A stretch of 64,000 nt of DNA from an uncultured Eudoraea sp. (GCF_947258925.1 NZ_CAMYKG010000012.1:1-64000), one strand, 5' to 3'. Positions 16,570-26,351 are shown, counted from the stretch's first letter. A program made the numbers and translations. Notes: generated by a model from the letters alone, not told the origin.

Positions 16570-18609
16570 TTATTCTTCAGGGACTTCAATATTCTCATCC
16601 CAAATGTATTTCCCGAACCATTTCCAATTGTGCCATGTAGCGGCAAGCCTCTCTTTTGGTTTATTTATTCCATGTCCAAAACCTTTATATATAATTAATT
16701 CTGTTTCAATCCCTTTATCCTGGAGGCCCTGAAACAATTCATATGCATTTGCTACCGGAACTCTTTTATCAAATTCACCATGCTGGATCAATGTTGGCGT
16801 GGCGGCCTTATTGATATTAGTCATTGGGGATGTTTTCTCATAGACTTCTTTGTCACTCCAGGGGGTTCCTTTTAAATATTGCCTGGTAAAGGGATGTATG
16901 TCGGTATTTACGTAATAGGTCATCCAGTTTGAAATTCCTGCACCTACCGATATAGCTTTAAATTTAGTTGAGTTTGTGGTTAAAAAAGCAGAAATGTAGC
17001 CGCCCTGGCTCCAGCCCATGGCACCTACTTTATTACTGTCAATGATTCCTTTGTCTTCCAGTGCTGAAACTCCGGATAATACGTCCCATGCGTCTCCAAC
17101 CCCTAAATTCTTGACATTTAATGAGCGGAAGCTTTCGCCGTAACCCGCAGAACCCCTGTAATTAGGTCGTAAAATAAGCGCTCCTTTATTAAGCCATTGC
17201 ACCATGGGATAAACATACGATGGGATAGGGCCTGGGGTAGAAATACCTGTGGGGCCTCCATGAATGATAACAAGGAGCGGATATTTTTTGGTGGAATCAT
17301 AATTTTGCGGTTTGTGTAAAATACCTTCTATAGTAGAGCCATCCTCACTTTTCCAGGATATGACCTCACTATTGGCTACTAACCAATTATTGATTTGAGC
17401 AGTTGATCGGGTAATTTGTCTTGAATCTCTTTGTGGGTAATCACTTTTGTAGATTTCTGTAAGGTCATTATCATTAGAGGCTGCGTACGCCATTTTTTTA
17501 CCATCTTTAGAAAAAGAGTAATTCCAGATCCTCTCAGCGCTGAGTGCTAATTTTTTTACCTTTCCATTTTCAGGGTTTATTTTAATGACCGGGCGAAGTG
17601 TTTTTTGCCAGGCAATTCCAAATATTCCATTTACAGTCCACTTTAAACGATAGATATTTTCATCAAAATCTGCTGCCAACTGATTGTTTTCAGTACCATC
17701 CGAATTAATTCTGAATAGTTTACCATTTGTATAATAGTTGGAAGTACTGTCGTTGAGGTTGGTTTGATACAGAATTGAATTTCCATCCGGGGACCAGTCT
17801 ACAAGGCCATCATAACTTGGGTTATTGACAAGGATTTTATGAGATTTGGAATCCATATCATAAATAGAAATATCAGCCTTAAAAAAACTGTTTATTAAAG
17901 GGTCCGGCTGATGTTCAATGGCTATTTTTTTTCCATCAGGCGACCATTTAAAACTATTAACGGAAAATGCGACACTATCGAGTAATAATTTAGCTTCAAG
18001 ATTTTTGGTGTAAATAGAATCTTTTAACTGATCAGGCAAGGGCATTTGACTTAATTGACTCGGTTTAAAATCTGCTACCCATATTTGACTCAATTTAAAC
18101 TCCTCATCTTCCACTGCAAAGCCACCAAATTTTTCTTTACGTTTTTTATCTTCTTCGGATTTGTCTTCTGCCTGAAGAAATGCAATCTTACTTCCTTCTG
18201 GAGACCATTCAAAATTATTAATATCATTTTCTGTATGGGTTACCTGAAATGCCTCTCCACCAACCACACTAATAACCTGTATTTGTGTTTTTTCACCGCG
18301 TTTGGATAGAAAAGCGATCCATTTACCGTCCGGAGACCATTTTGGACTGCTACTACTGCCGTTGAGGTTATTGGTTAGCTGAAATGGTGTCTGGGAATCC
18401 CTGGAAAGCCATAATTCCCTGTCATATTTGTTTTCCTTCCAATCTGTGGCTCGGGATTCAAATACAATATGGTTTCCATCGGGCGAAATCACGGCATTAA
18501 AAACAGATCTTAAAGAAATGACATCCTCAAAAGAAGGGGATATAGGATTCTGGGCATTTAAAAAACCTAGAAAGGAGAGGGCTAGGGTAATCAGAAAGGT
18601 GTTTTTCAT
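16570..18609 (-). CDS. secreted S9-family peptidase (dipeptidyl/acylaminoacyl peptidase type)
   Basis: 679 residues with a Sec signal (FLITLALSFLGFLNAQ). An N-terminal TolB/WD40-like propeller has repeated WSPDGxxIAF blades. The C-terminal alpha/beta-hydrolase domain has nucleophile Ser534 in GWSQGGY, Asp614 in GEFDKRVP and His in GFGHGINKP. HGGPTG forms the oxyanion region. It should cleave short peptides in the periplasm. It lies 53 bp downstream of a secreted GNAT-like gene on the same strand. Confidence 0.92.
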   Translation of the reverse strand: MKNTFLITLALSFLGFLNAQNPISPSFEDVISLRSVFNAVISPDGNHIVFESRATDWKENKYDRELWLSRDSQTPFQLTNNLNGSSSSPKWSPDGKWIAFLSKRGEKTQIQVISVVGGEAFQVTHTENDINNFEWSPEGSKIAFLQAEDKSEEDKKRKEKFGGFAVEDEEFKLSQIWVADFKPSQLSQMPLPDQLKDSIYTKNLEAKLLLDSVAFSVNSFKWSPDGKKIAIEHQPDPLINSFFKADISIYDMDSKSHKILVNNPSYDGLVDWSPDGNSILYQTNLNDSTSNYYTNGKLFRINSDGTENNQLAADFDENIYRLKWTVNGIFGIAWQKTLRPVIKINPENGKVKKLALSAERIWNYSFSKDGKKMAYAASNDNDLTEIYKSDYPQRDSRQITRSTAQINNWLVANSEVISWKSEDGSTIEGILHKPQNYDSTKKYPLLVIIHGGPTGISTPGPIPSYVYPMVQWLNKGALILRPNYRGSAGYGESFRSLNVKNLGVGDAWDVLSGVSALEDKGIIDSNKVGAMGWSQGGYISAFLTTNSTKFKAISVGAGISNWMTYYVNTDIHPFTRQYLKGTPWSDKEVYEKTSPMTNINKAATPTLIQHGEFDKRVPVANAYELFQGLQDKGIETELIIYKGFGHGINKPKERLAATWHNWKWFGKYIWDENIEVPEE

Positions 18610-18662
18610 AATTTATATCAAGGTGATTTTACTAGTTTTATGGTTCGCGCAAAAGCAAACCA

Positions 18663-19211
18663 TCATTTTAATGATTTCCATTCTTCCCATGAAATTTCTC
18701 TTCCGGGATAAGCAACTTTTTTAAAGGGCCAGTCTTCTTTAATCCAGTCTTTAACTAAACTATAAAGGATTGCATCCAATCCTTGATCAAGCATACTAGA
18801 TCTAACCCACATACTTATTGTGGCATCATAATCACCTTTTGTAGTAGGGTTTATATAAAGACACCCAAGTACTTTGCTTTCATCTATAGATACTACGGTA
18901 TATGCAAAAGAACTTCGCATTTGAAATTCTTTCTGATGCCATCCCAAATCAATTAAATCTTGTTCAAAAGTCAAGTCTTTGGCAGGCCAGCTAGATAAAG
19001 GATACATTTTTTGCAAATGATCGATACTGGTCATCACCGCATCATAGTCTTTAACTACATCATTCACAGTTAACATGCGTATACGCAGGTGCTGGTTCTG
19101 CAGTGTATCAGGAACCTTAAAGTCTTTAGGTACAAATGGTTTATTTTGTGAAAACATGTTAAAGGAGAAAAGTAGTATTACAGAACAATTGATTAAAAAT
19201 ATTTTTTTCAT
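18663..19211 (-). CDS. GNAT-fold protein with an N-terminal signal peptide
   Basis: 182 residues. The first 22 (MKKIFLINCSVILLFSFNMFSQ) form a convincing Sec signal. The mature part, LRIRMLTVNDVVKDYDAVMTS, FAYTVVSIDESKVLGCLYINP and ATISMWVRSSMLDQGLDAILY, follows the GNAT order of strands, including the beta4 WVR region. Acetyl-CoA is not expected in the periplasm, so the protein may have lost acetyltransferase activity or use another ligand. Probably co-transcribed with the S9 peptidase downstream. Confidence 0.65.
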   Translation of the reverse strand: MKKIFLINCSVILLFSFNMFSQNKPFVPKDFKVPDTLQNQHLRIRMLTVNDVVKDYDAVMTSIDHLQKMYPLSSWPAKDLTFEQDLIDLGWHQKEFQMRSSFAYTVVSIDESKVLGCLYINPTTKGDYDATISMWVRSSMLDQGLDAILYSLVKDWIKEDWPFKKVAYPGREISWEEWKSLK

Positions 19212-19308
19212 TATAATTTTGGATTGAATTCATAGATTATTTTTTCAAACCGACTTTTTTTTCGAAAATGATTTACTTTTTTTGAATTTTAGAAAAGAGG
19301 AAATTTAA

Positions 19309-19337
19309 AAAGGTGGTCAAAAAGAATGACCACCTTT
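19309..19337 (-). terminator. intrinsic terminator of the NTF2-like lipoprotein gene
   Basis: AAAGGTGGTC (19309-19318) pairs perfectly with GACCACCTTT (19328-19337) around a 9-nt loop. Read on the minus strand the hairpin is followed by a T-rich run (TTTAAATTTCC). It lies 22 bp behind the stop of the 19359-19931 gene. Confidence 0.85.
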
Positions 19338-19358
19338 GATTGTAACTATGTTATTGAT

Positions 19359-19931
19359 TTATTCTTCCTCCTCAAGTTGAGCAGCGAGGCCATGTACATC
19401 AAAATAGTCGGATGATTGTACAATCTTCCCGTCATCATTGACCGAAGTAAGATTAAAAAATTTGACGCCTATCTCTTTTCCGCTTTCCGTATGGGTGGCG
19501 GTCCATGTACCGTATACCCGTATTACGCTAGCGCTGGCGTTTGCATTTGCTGCCGGGAATACAGAGCCGGACCAATAGCCATTGGCTGTGGAATCGGGCA
19601 TAACAATACCTTCTGTATATTTAATATTGTCAAAGCCATCATGATAGCCTTTTAAGGCTTCAACCAGCTCTCCTTTACCTAACCATTGGTTTCCGTTATA
19701 AGCAGGAGGGCTCCATTTCATATCATCGGCGAGCAGGGCACTTTGAGCCTCAATATCTTCGTCGCTGTGCGCCTGAAAAAAAGCACGGATTACAGCTACT
19801 TTCTCATCAAAGTCCGCAGAATCAGGAGCTTCCGTTTCCTCCATAACCATCTCCGTTTCTTTTTCTTTTTCTTTGCAGCCGAAAAGGGTTATAACAGTTA
19901 GCATTAGCAGTCCAAAAATTTTTGTTTTCAT
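19359..19931 (-). CDS. SnoaL/NTF2-like lipoprotein
   Basis: 190 residues. The lipobox is LFGC after a hydrophobic stretch, then comes a Glu-rich linker. The NTF2-like domain includes FFQAHSDEDIEAQSALLADDMKW, YNGNQWLGKGELVEALKGYH and a final HGLAAQLEEEE. It is likely a membrane-anchored periplasmic protein. No catalytic assignment is possible. The gene stands alone with its own terminator. Confidence 0.75.
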   Translation of the reverse strand: MKTKIFGLLMLTVITLFGCKEKEKETEMVMEETEAPDSADFDEKVAVIRAFFQAHSDEDIEAQSALLADDMKWSPPAYNGNQWLGKGELVEALKGYHDGFDNIKYTEGIVMPDSTANGYWSGSVFPAANANASASVIRVYGTWTATHTESGKEIGVKFFNLTSVNDDGKIVQSSDYFDVHGLAAQLEEEE

Positions 19932-20112
19932 TATTGTTTTATTTAAAGGTTAGTATTGCCGGGGGAGTGATGAACAAGATACAAATTTTTCAGCGATACC
20001 TCTTTTTCCGGAAGTACAGGAATTCGAAGAACCCTGGACACATGAGATAAAATGAGGAAATGAAACCTATTAATGCAAGGTAGTTCAGCTCAGGTTAAGC
20101 CGAAAACAAGGT

Positions 20113-20916
20113 TTAATCTATGGTTTGGATATGTTTTATTTGCTCTCCTTTATTCTTACGTAAATCAAAGTTACTGTAAAAGAACAGCCGTATGGTATGG
20201 TTCAGGTTATAATCTGTACCGTTGGCTAATTGCTGGTAGACCAACATGTAACCGCAGTCAAAACTCCAGGTCTTGCTGAGCTTTTGTTTAATCCCAATAG
20301 TAAAGCGGTTTTGATCAAAAGTGTTAAAAACGACTTCTTTACCAAAATTCAGGTGTACTTCATTGGCAACCAAAAAAGAAGTTTCCCCACCTTTTTTAAA
20401 TGGCACAGCTATGCTCAAAAGAAAGCGGATGCGATTAATGTAAAAATCGTCTTGCAAAGATACCCCCTCCTCTACATTGTTAAAAAAACGCTGTTCGGTA
20501 CGTATCCTAAACAAGCCCCCAAAAGTAGGGTAGGTGTCGGCCAGGATTAGTTCCTGGTATATTCTGTTTTCGTTTAGGTATAGCGTCCAGTTTTCATCTT
20601 TTGCCAACCAAAGGTGGGCATAGCCGCCGGAGAGTTTTATATTGTCATTAAAGTTATAGCGACCTCCGAAACGGATAAAATTAAAACTCGGATCATTAGC
20701 AAAATTACTGCGCCGCATGTGTATATCGGCCAGGCCTGACCAGTGTTTTGTGAATTGGAAAACACTATTTAGCGAAATCCATGTTTGTACCTGCTCATTA
20801 ATATTCTTGGAAGGTAATTCTTCTTCAGTTTGTGCCTGAAGCCAATAGGGTAGGAAGAAGAAAATTAGGATAAAAGTTTTAATCCACTTGTAGGTCACAA
20901 AGCCTGTTTTATGCAA
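20113..20916 (-). CDS. DUF2490 outer-membrane beta-barrel protein
   Basis: 267 residues with a Sec signal (FILIFFFLPYWLQAQ). Alternating beta strands follow: VQTWISLNSVFQFTKHWSGLADIHMR, FIRFGGRYNFNDNIKLSGGYAHLW, GLFRIRTEQRFFNN, TIRLFFYSNF. The QELIL and RTEQRF motifs and the length are typical of DUF2490, a predicted outer-membrane barrel of unknown function. It stands alone. Confidence 0.85.
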   Translation of the reverse strand: MHKTGFVTYKWIKTFILIFFFLPYWLQAQTEEELPSKNINEQVQTWISLNSVFQFTKHWSGLADIHMRRSNFANDPSFNFIRFGGRYNFNDNIKLSGGYAHLWLAKDENWTLYLNENRIYQELILADTYPTFGGLFRIRTEQRFFNNVEEGVSLQDDFYINRIRFLLSIAVPFKKGGETSFLVANEVHLNFGKEVVFNTFDQNRFTIGIKQKLSKTWSFDCGYMLVYQQLANGTDYNLNHTIRLFFYSNFDLRKNKGEQIKHIQTID

Positions 20917-21034
20917 AGATATCCTATCGAAACGTTACATTAAAAGGGAAATACCCCTTTTCAACCTTCCGGCTCAATTCTACATAACAGCAAAAAGTTA
21001 AATTGGGAATCCCTAAATCACTATGTATTAGTTT

Positions 21035-22003
21035 CTAAGCGATACTTACTATGATTTTCCCTTCATGTTTCCCTTCACCAAAATAGTGCATTACATCAGG
21101 AACTTCACTTAGCTTATAAGGTCCATCTATGATCGGTTTAATTTTACCTTCAGCGAAAAGTTGGTTTATATAATCCAAATCTTTATTGGGTTTTAAGGCA
21201 ACCATATGTACACTCTTGGTACTAATAAGAGAAATCAGGGGTTTTAGAATTATAAGTAGAAAAATTTGGTTCAGATACCCGCCAACGCTAACATAATTTC
21301 CATTTGGTTTTAATACCTTCAGATATCTGTAAGTTGGCCGGGTGGTCTTGGCATCCAGGATGAGGTCATACTGCTCTTTCTTTTTTGTGAAGTCCTCTTT
21401 CTTATAATCTACAATATGATCAAAACCAAGCTTCTTCATCATCTTTAATTTGTTGCCGGTATCTACCCCGGTTACTTCCGCATTGTATAACTTTGCGATT
21501 TGTAAACCAAAAGTGCCCATGCCGCCTCCCGCGCCATTAATCAGGACCCTCATACCTTTTTCTATTTTACCAATATCAACCAGTCCTTGCACCGCCAACA
21601 TTGCCGCATGTGATATGGCCGCGGCTTCTTCAAAGCTCATTTCAGGAGGTTTATGAACCAGGGCTTTTTCATCAATGCAGACGTATTCTGCAAAGCTACC
21701 GAAGCCATATTCAGAGATATCACCATAAACTGCATCCCCAGGCTCAAAAGATTTTACATTTGCACCGACAGCTTCAATAGTGCCCGCCAATTCCATCCCG
21801 GGAATTTGATGTTTGGGTTTTAAAAGGCCGAAGAGTAAACGATACATATAAGGTTTCCCTCTAATCATACTCCAGTCGTAGTCATTAATTGCAGTGGCGC
21901 GTATTCTCACCAAAACTTCATTCGCTTTTGGTGTTGGCTTAGCGATCTTCTTAAGCCGAAGTACCTCCGGGGAACCATATTTTGTAAATACGAATGCTTT
22001 CAT
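21035..22003 (-). CDS. NAD(P)-dependent MDR oxidoreductase (quinone-reductase-like)
   Basis: 322 residues, the same architecture as the 424-1416 product: GroES-like N-terminus (MKAFVFTKYGSPEVLRLKKI), LINGAGGGMGTFGLQIAKLY for NAD(P) binding, and the C-terminal GKIIVSIA. No structural-zinc cysteines. Substrate unknown. It starts 12 bp after the stop of the lysoplasmalogenase-like gene, so the two probably share a transcript. Confidence 0.85.
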   Translation of the reverse strand: MKAFVFTKYGSPEVLRLKKIAKPTPKANEVLVRIRATAINDYDWSMIRGKPYMYRLLFGLLKPKHQIPGMELAGTIEAVGANVKSFEPGDAVYGDISEYGFGSFAEYVCIDEKALVHKPPEMSFEEAAAISHAAMLAVQGLVDIGKIEKGMRVLINGAGGGMGTFGLQIAKLYNAEVTGVDTGNKLKMMKKLGFDHIVDYKKEDFTKKKEQYDLILDAKTTRPTYRYLKVLKPNGNYVSVGGYLNQIFLLIILKPLISLISTKSVHMVALKPNKDLDYINQLFAEGKIKPIIDGPYKLSEVPDVMHYFGEGKHEGKIIVSIA

Positions 22004-22015
22004 AGGATTGCCAAA

Positions 22016-22687
22016 TTAAGTTGCTTCTGAATTCGATCTTCTAATTAAAGCATATGTGATACTAATATGCGCAAGATAATAAGTTGGTAAAATCATGAAA
22101 TCTAGTTTACTGTATTTTAAGAATTCTGCAAGGGCAATAATTGTATCCGAAAATACAATTAGAAAAATCCCAAATATAAAAGCCCATTTAAATACTGTAT
22201 CTCCTTTAATTCCGACAGATGTGCCAAAGGTAAGGCATGAAATCAGTAGATAAACAAGTGCGGCATATCGCAAAATTTGGTCGTCAATGGAAGGAACTAA
22301 TAAAAGAAAGAAAAACAATAAATAGGCTATTAGAATTGACAGCGTGAACCTCCATTTTATTTTTCCATTTAGAAGGGCAAACCCCAGATATCCCAAGTGG
22401 GCAAGAAAGAACAATGCAATACCTTTGCTAAACATCATGCTATCACCCTGTTTATTAGACATAAACCAGTCTCCGGCAATTGAAAACAAAAAAGCACCCA
22501 TAATTAGCCAGGTATCATTGGGTTGTTTTGACTTTCTGAAATTGAGCATTAAGATGATAAGAATCCCAATCCCGGCCGATCCCGATTTATACAGAAATTC
22601 TGAAGTGTGCAAAGCTATGACGGCCGATATTACGGAAAAAAGTAACAGAAAATATACCCAGTTTTTTTCAAACCAATTAGCTTTCAT
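22016..22687 (-). CDS. YhhN/TMEM86-family membrane protein (lysoplasmalogenase-like)
   Basis: 223 residues with about eight membrane helices. Family residues are KSGSAGIGILIILML, MGAFLFSIAGDWFMS and FFLAHLGYLGFA (the conserved GD and AH positions). Animal members hydrolyse the vinyl-ether bond of lysoplasmalogens, but activity of bacterial members is mostly untested. It is followed at 12 bp by the MDR gene. Confidence 0.8.
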   Translation of the reverse strand: MKANWFEKNWVYFLLLFSVISAVIALHTSEFLYKSGSAGIGILIILMLNFRKSKQPNDTWLIMGAFLFSIAGDWFMSNKQGDSMMFSKGIALFFLAHLGYLGFALLNGKIKWRFTLSILIAYLLFFFLLLVPSIDDQILRYAALVYLLISCLTFGTSVGIKGDTVFKWAFIFGIFLIVFSDTIIALAEFLKYSKLDFMILPTYYLAHISITYALIRRSNSEAT

Positions 22688-22746
22688 TTTAAGTATTTGT
22701 ACAAAATTAACTCATCGATATTTTTAAGTTTATTCTTTTGTGATAA

Positions 22747-23100
22747 TCATTTATTAAGAATCAGCAAGCATTGTTTTCCAAAAATACCTGCTACACCGGC
22801 GGCTAAACCACCAATAATACCAGTTATTAATATTAAAAGAAATGTACTGCCGCCAAAAGGAAATAGCACCGCTATTTTTTTGGCTAAAATATAGTCGTTG
22901 CCGCTAGCCAGTAAGAATGAATATGCCATCCAAAATGCAGTGACAGCTAAAAAAGGAACCAAGAAAACGGCTGCATTTCTTAAAGAAAATAGTATTGCGG
23001 TTATAAATGCAGCCAGCATCACTGACCACCAGGGCAGAAAAAAAGAAAAGATAAAGGCAACAACAATTGTGGCTAGAAAATTCAGGATTTTCAATTTCAT
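22747..23100 (-). CDS. small four-helix membrane protein
   Basis: 117 residues, almost entirely hydrophobic: FLATIVVAFIFSFFLPWWSVMLAAFITAILF, FLVPFLAVTAFWMAYSFLLA, KIAVLFPFGGSTFLLILITGIIGGLAAGVAGIFG. No named family is recognised. Its ATG abuts the stop of the penicillin-acylase gene (no gap), so the two are translationally linked. Confidence 0.7.
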   Translation of the reverse strand: MKLKILNFLATIVVAFIFSFFLPWWSVMLAAFITAILFSLRNAAVFLVPFLAVTAFWMAYSFLLASGNDYILAKKIAVLFPFGGSTFLLILITGIIGGLAAGVAGIFGKQCLLILNK

Positions 23101-25512
23101 TTAGTTCGGGATTAAAGTTTGAGTAGCCATTACAGCTTCCGTTTTAATGGCAGACTGCATAAAGTTTAGACTATGATAGTTACCTGCTGCCCAATCGTCG
23201 ATAAAATTATCGTAATATTTGCTCCCGGGGTTACCGGACTGGCCTCCGGGATAAATCCCAAGTGCAGTTGGTGGTGAGCTCATCTCAACAATCATTCGCC
23301 AGGAAGGACCATGATTTTTTTTGGTAGCGTTAACAATATTTCCGCCCCCTCCAATAGGTAAATTAAATCTTGAAAAAGCGGGTAATCCCTGTAGTAAATG
23401 ACCAACGTAGGTGCTTTTGTAAGCATTCCAGTTGTAATCTCCATTTTCAGTTTTCCATTTTATTAAGGATTTGGCTGCTTTTTTGAAGCTGATTAAAAAT
23501 AGATCTTCAGCAGTTTCAATTTCAGGTGTATCAACTATGTCCATAAATTCATTGTCGCCTTCAGTTTTAAGCAAGTGAATGGTTTGATAGGTAAAAGGTC
23601 TATCCAATGCAATATTTTCAATATCGAATTCATCCCAAACCAGATCATTTAAATGCTTCCACCAACTACTCCAAATACTTGGCCCCAGCTCGTCTATATT
23701 GTTGTTAAATTCCCATTTTTTAATTTGATTAAAGATGCTAAGCTCTTCTTCTGTTAGCCCCGCTGTAGCTATACTTTCAAAAATATAGGGCAGGAGTTCC
23801 GCGGCCTTAAGGTTGTAATTATTGTTGTGTAAATCCTTAAAATCCTGGATATTAAAAGTATCCCTGGAATTAAAAAAGTTATTGATAACCCGGTTTCGGT
23901 AGGTTTCATAACCGTCGTTAAACACATAGAAGGGGTAGGATTCATCTACCGGATGTTGATTAGCAGAACTTACAAAGCCCCGTTCCGGATTTTTGATATG
24001 CGCATTATAGGGTTGAGGAATAAAACTTTGCCAGTCGTGCTTTGGATTGCTGCCATCCATTAGAAATTTTCCCTGACCTTTCCATTTATTAGGGAACTTT
24101 CCCTGAATCCAAATGGCAATATCACCTTGCGCGGAAGCAAATACGAAGTTTTGGGCAGGCGCTGTATAATGTTTAAGGGCATTTACATAATCATCATAAT
24201 TTTTCCCTTTGTTGAGTTCTAAAAATGTTCTCTGGTTATTACCACCTATATGGCCCGACCATTTCATGGCGTAGCCGGATAGTTTATTGTTGCCCATGAA
24301 ATTTTTATCGAAAGTTACCGGTCCATGATGCGTGTATCGTACTGAATCTACATAAGCCGGTTTCCCCTTAATTCTAATTTCTTCAATCCTATAGCTGACG
24401 GTTTTCCATGTATCACCATATTTATATTCATTGCCGGTTTCATCTTTAAATTCAATTTTATACCAATCCAATACATCTCTGGTTGCGTTGGTTTCGCCCC
24501 ATGAAATGTAATTGTTAAACCCTGAAATTATTCCCAGGGCTCCGGGTAATGTAGCGCCAAAAGTATTATGGTTAGGAGTACTCAATTGCATAACAAACCA
24601 GATAGACGGGAGGTTTAGGCCCAAATGCGGGTCATTTGCCAAAATAGGATTTCCTGAATACGATTTCTGAGCAGAAATAGCCCAGTTATTGCTTCCGTTA
24701 TCAGGATTTGGTTTGTCCAGGTTTTTTGGGATAGAGTCGAGGGGGAGCTCGCCAGGCGGAATTTCCGTAATTGGAACATCAATGAAACTCCAATCGGTTC
24801 CTTTCGGTATGATCGGGTCTATGTCCTCATAAAAATCAGGATACAGTAGGTCGAAACGCTCTTTACCCAACATTCGCAGTGCATTGGTGTATTCCAAATC
24901 AGAATCCCCTCCGGACAAATCTTTGGTCATGTACATTAAAAGCAAAGCTGTTTTTTTGACTGTCCAGGGTTCCGGTTCATAATCCAGTAGTTTGTACTCA
25001 ACGGGAAGGTCTTTGGGCTGCAATTGGCTAATGTAGCTATTTACGCCTTCGGCATAAGCTTTAAGTAAGGCCATAGTTTCAGCGTCTTCTTTAATCTTTT
25101 TCAGGGCTTGTTCTGCACCAAATCCCATCCCTCGTCTGCGTTGTTGCCGATCAAAATTTAAAGCAGCTTCTCCAATAATTTCCGATAAACGCCCTGCTGC
25201 TGCGTAGGTTTGAAATTCCATTTGCCAAAGTCGGTGTTTGGCAGTAATATAACCTTGGGCATTGTATAAATCATTGTCATTCAATGCAAAGATGTGGGGA
25301 ATTAACTGTTCGTCGTAATGTACGGTAACCTGGTCCTTAAGACCACTGATGGAAATTGTGCCAGAAATGTTTTCATCTGTTTCATTTTGCCAGATACCGT
25401 TATATGGATTTAGAAATTTTCCAATTGGTGGAGCTGAGCCAAACTTTTTGTCGAGGCCGTAAAAAACGGATGCTGTAAGAAGAAGGGAAAGTATAAACTT
25501 TAAGTACTTCAT
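23101..25512 (-). CDS. penicillin acylase-family Ntn hydrolase
   Basis: 803 residues, the usual length. A signal peptide (ILSLLLTASVFYGLD region) leads into the alpha chain (VTVHYDEQLIPHIFALNDNDLYNAQGYITA). The beta-chain nucleophile is expected to be Ser274 in NGSNNWAIS, released by autocleavage, with PILANDPHLGLNLPSIWF following. The C-terminal GQSGNPGSKYYDNFIDDWAAG is conserved. Periplasmic. Substrates of such enzymes include acyl-homoserine lactones and N-acyl amides; which applies here cannot be read from sequence. Directly followed by the small membrane protein gene. Confidence 0.9.
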   Translation of the reverse strand: MKYLKFILSLLLTASVFYGLDKKFGSAPPIGKFLNPYNGIWQNETDENISGTISISGLKDQVTVHYDEQLIPHIFALNDNDLYNAQGYITAKHRLWQMEFQTYAAAGRLSEIIGEAALNFDRQQRRRGMGFGAEQALKKIKEDAETMALLKAYAEGVNSYISQLQPKDLPVEYKLLDYEPEPWTVKKTALLLMYMTKDLSGGDSDLEYTNALRMLGKERFDLLYPDFYEDIDPIIPKGTDWSFIDVPITEIPPGELPLDSIPKNLDKPNPDNGSNNWAISAQKSYSGNPILANDPHLGLNLPSIWFVMQLSTPNHNTFGATLPGALGIISGFNNYISWGETNATRDVLDWYKIEFKDETGNEYKYGDTWKTVSYRIEEIRIKGKPAYVDSVRYTHHGPVTFDKNFMGNNKLSGYAMKWSGHIGGNNQRTFLELNKGKNYDDYVNALKHYTAPAQNFVFASAQGDIAIWIQGKFPNKWKGQGKFLMDGSNPKHDWQSFIPQPYNAHIKNPERGFVSSANQHPVDESYPFYVFNDGYETYRNRVINNFFNSRDTFNIQDFKDLHNNNYNLKAAELLPYIFESIATAGLTEEELSIFNQIKKWEFNNNIDELGPSIWSSWWKHLNDLVWDEFDIENIALDRPFTYQTIHLLKTEGDNEFMDIVDTPEIETAEDLFLISFKKAAKSLIKWKTENGDYNWNAYKSTYVGHLLQGLPAFSRFNLPIGGGGNIVNATKKNHGPSWRMIVEMSSPPTALGIYPGGQSGNPGSKYYDNFIDDWAAGNYHSLNFMQSAIKTEAVMATQTLIPN

Positions 25513-25669
25513 TAACAGGAATAATTTAGGATGATTAAAATACTAAATAAATATGAATGCTAAGCTCCATTAAAAACTAAAAATTTCATCCTCAATTGTG
25601 AACTCAATTTTTTATTAAAACATTCCAATAAAATCTCAAACCAGAAATATCGGAATCTGGCTGCGGATA

Positions 25670-26251
25670 TTATTCCCCTTTCAAATAGGCCTCTTGCAAC
25701 CACCCTTTAAGTTCATTATCAACTTGGGCCACTTCCGTTAATTGCACCCTATGTGTGCACATAGTTCCGAAGGGACCTGAATTTTTAAGACGGTCAGTTG
25801 TTGGCTTGTCTTTTATTTTTAATCCCAAATCGATTCTGGTTTTAGTGGAAGGTTTAATGAGCGCAAATTGCCTTTTTCTGATAACACTAACACTTGTCTT
25901 TTTTGGAGTTATAGTTACATCTTTTCCAAGGCTTTCAACCAGGGCCAGGAGTTTATTATAGATAGGGATTAAATTTTCTTTCCCTTTATATTGATTATGT
26001 ACCAGATCGGCGGGCATGGTATTTTCTTCTTTTGAAAGTGTTACAATGGTGTTGGCAAAACCATGGGTTACCTGGTGTTCTTTCTTTAGGAAGTTAACAG
26101 CCTCAGAATGTTTGGTGAACGACTTTTGTTTAAGTAGCGATTTCCATTCATTTAATGATTTCCCGGTTTTGTCGGGCATATTTTCAATCATTGTCTGCAG
26201 TGCTTTATCCATAGTTGGTGTTTTTTTCTTTGTTAATGGCCTTCCCGGCAT
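25670..26251 (-). CDS. DUF4287 plus DUF5655 protein
   Basis: 193 residues. The first part, MDKALQTMIENMPDKTGKSLNEW, followed by HQVTHGFANTIVTLS, is DUF4287. The second, YNKLLALVESLGKDVTITPKKTSVSVIRKRQFALIKP with KDKPTTDRLKNSG, is DUF5655, a fold compared with the nucleic-acid or transport-associated YdhG/DUF1801 group. A Met at residue 14 (start 26212) gives the standard family N-terminus, so the annotated first 13 residues may be untranslated. Divergent from katG. Confidence 0.8.
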   Translation of the reverse strand: MPGRPLTKKKTPTMDKALQTMIENMPDKTGKSLNEWKSLLKQKSFTKHSEAVNFLKKEHQVTHGFANTIVTLSKEENTMPADLVHNQYKGKENLIPIYNKLLALVESLGKDVTITPKKTSVSVIRKRQFALIKPSTKTRIDLGLKIKDKPTTDRLKNSGPFGTMCTHRVQLTEVAQVDNELKGWLQEAYLKGE

Positions 26252-26325
26252 ATATTACATATTCAGAAGTACCATTATCAATGGTCTTCTAAATTAGTGA
26301 ATTTGCTTCTTAGTTTCAAATCATA

Positions 26326-26351
26326 TGAACCGTTATGGAATAGACGGTTCA
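26326..26351. promoter_or_regulatory. inverted repeat between DUF4287 gene and katG
   Basis: TGAACCGT (26326-26333) and ACGGTTCA (26344-26351) form a perfect 8-10-8 inverted repeat about 75 bp upstream of the DUF4287 gene and 170 bp upstream of katG. It could be a dimer operator for one or both genes, or a transcript hairpin of the DUF4287 gene leader. Confidence 0.4.
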
